Source: Fimbriimonadales bacterium
GTDB lineage: Bacteria > Armatimonadota > Fimbriimonadia > Fimbriimonadales > GBS-DC
Length of the DNA stretch: 5,902 bases
Direction: 5' to 3'
Assembly (NCBI GenBank): GCA_026416655.1
Contig: JAOAES010000168.1
Coordinates: 1-5,902 of the forward strand
Shown: positions 5,111 through 5,902 of the stretch, piece by piece
How the letters are laid out: each line of letters begins with the position of its first letter
Numbering within the stretch: the stretch's first letter is position 1
Position numbers and translations under genes: made by a program
Notes under the pieces: model-generated
What the model was told of the DNA's origin: nothing
The model's database searches: none
The model's input: the letters and a program-made list of their open reading frames with translations, nothing else

Positions 5111-5902
5111 CTACTCCTTGTCCACAGCGTAGTAGCGCTTGTAGACGCAGCCTGTGGAGTCGGTGGCGAGGTAGCGCTCACTGTTGCGGGCAATCCACTT
5201 AGCGTGCCCGTCGCAGAAGATGTGCGTCCCGCCGCCACTGTGGCTGTCTGCCGACTCACAGCCCATGGTGGTGCCGAACCCGCCATTGCGAATGATTCCC
5301 GTAAAGCCATCTGTGACGATGACCGTTTCGGCAGGGCGACGCGGAGTGGCAAACGACATTACGGACACGCGCACATCGCTTCCAGCGAACTTGTAGTAGG
5401 GGTCTTGCTGCGTGCAGTTACCGCCCGTGGCGATTTCGCCGAAGCCGATGCCGTAATGCGCGTGATAGAGCTGCGGGGGCCACCACTGGTCATTGAGCGC
5501 GCCCGCGTCGCAGTCAGGCAGGTTCGCCACCTGCTGGAACTTGGTCTCGTTGAACGAGGGACACCGCATCAAGCCGTTGGGCGGCACGCTGGAGAACGGA
5601 CCGCTGCCCGCAGGACGGCTAGGCTCGCCGCTCTTGATGTAGGGCTGCAGGTTCTGCACCCAGCTCCGCAGGTCGTCCCGGTACTGGTTCCGCGCCAAGC
5701 CCGTGCGAACAAACCAGGGGATGTAGGTCTCGTCGTAATCCTGACCGTACATCATAATCGCCGTGCCGATCTGCTTGGCGTTGCTTACACACTGGGTCTG
5801 ACGCGCCTTCTCACGCGCCTGCGCAAACACAGGGAACAGGATCGCCGCCAAAATGGCGATGATCGCAATCACGACCAGCAACTCAATCAAAGTGAAACCA
5901 CG
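5111..5902 (-). CDS. Prepilin-like protein with H-X9-DG (DUF1559-like) C-terminus, 5' end beyond right window edge
   Basis: The visible 263 residues start RGFTLIELLVVIAII, the prepilin peptidase site (cleavage between G and F, with Glu at mature position 5) and hydrophobic stem of a type IV pilin or type II secretion pseudopilin. After the stem comes FPVFAQAREKARQ, then a cysteine and a KQIGTAIMMY helix with a QDYDE segment. The C-terminal region contains the H-X9-DG motif: H221 to D231-G232 in HSGGGTHIFCDGHAKW. This family is heavily expanded in Planctomycetota, Lentisphaerota and Armatimonadota, and I associate the FAQAREKARQ form with Armatimonadota. An in-frame TTG at 5890 is not the real start, because the conserved RGFT residues lie upstream; the true start with a short basic leader is outside the window. 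The protein should be processed and anchored in the cytoplasmic membrane or assembled as a pilus-like fibre. Function is otherwise unknown. Confidence 0.93.
   Translation of the reverse strand, partial: RGFTLIELLVVIAIIAILAAILFPVFAQAREKARQTQCVSNAKQIGTAIMMYGQDYDETYIPWFVRTGLARNQYRDDLRSWVQNLQPYIKSGEPSRPAGSGPFSSVPPNGLMRCPSFNETKFQQVANLPDCDAGALNDQWWPPQLYHAHYGIGFGEIATGGNCTQQDPYYKFAGSDVRVSVMSFATPRRPAETVIVTDGFTGIIRNGGFGTTMGCESADSHSGGGTHIFCDGHAKWIARNSERYLATDSTGCVYKRYYAVDKE

Overview
The window looks like chromosomal DNA from a moderately GC-rich bacterium, probably a member of the Armatimonadota. The main clue is the prepilin at the right edge. It has the H-X9-DG secretion-pilin type C-terminus and the N-terminal signature FPVFAQAREKARQ followed by a Q-D-Y-D-E stretch. 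I associate that combination mainly with Armatimonadota, so the assignment is an inference from one family. No rRNA, tRNA, CRISPR array or insertion sequence was seen.

Layout from left to right: (1) the 5' end of nuoL (complex I proton-pumping subunit), minus strand, running off the left edge; (2) 24 bp upstream of it, an overlapping pair encoding a VapB-like antitoxin with a C-terminal HD-x-YLY tail and a PIN-domain RNase toxin; (3) 79 bp further upstream, a second overlapping pair encoding a nucleotidyltransferase (AbiEii/MenT/DUF6036-like) and a 129-aa partner; (4) a 94-bp gap with a perfect 10-bp-stem hairpin and a plausible sigma70-type promoter; (5) a methyl-accepting chemotaxis protein with a C-terminal zinc-binding CZB domain; (6) divergent from it, a PilZ-domain c-di-GMP receptor on the plus strand, the only plus-strand gene; (7) convergent with that, a 57-aa single-pass membrane protein and the truncated H-X9-DG prepilin.

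How the genes fit together: the chemoreceptor and PilZ protein are adjacent, divergently transcribed signalling genes, suggesting but not proving a shared role in surface motility or attachment. The two toxin-antitoxin-like modules lie in tandem between the chemoreceptor and nuoL. They look like an accessory insertion, because nuoL is more usually preceded by nuoK. The most unusual signal is a 36-bp, 33/36-identical copy of part of the 129-aa partner gene, lying between the two modules. It is in the same orientation and in phase with the antitoxin frame, and it looks like a recombination scar linking them.
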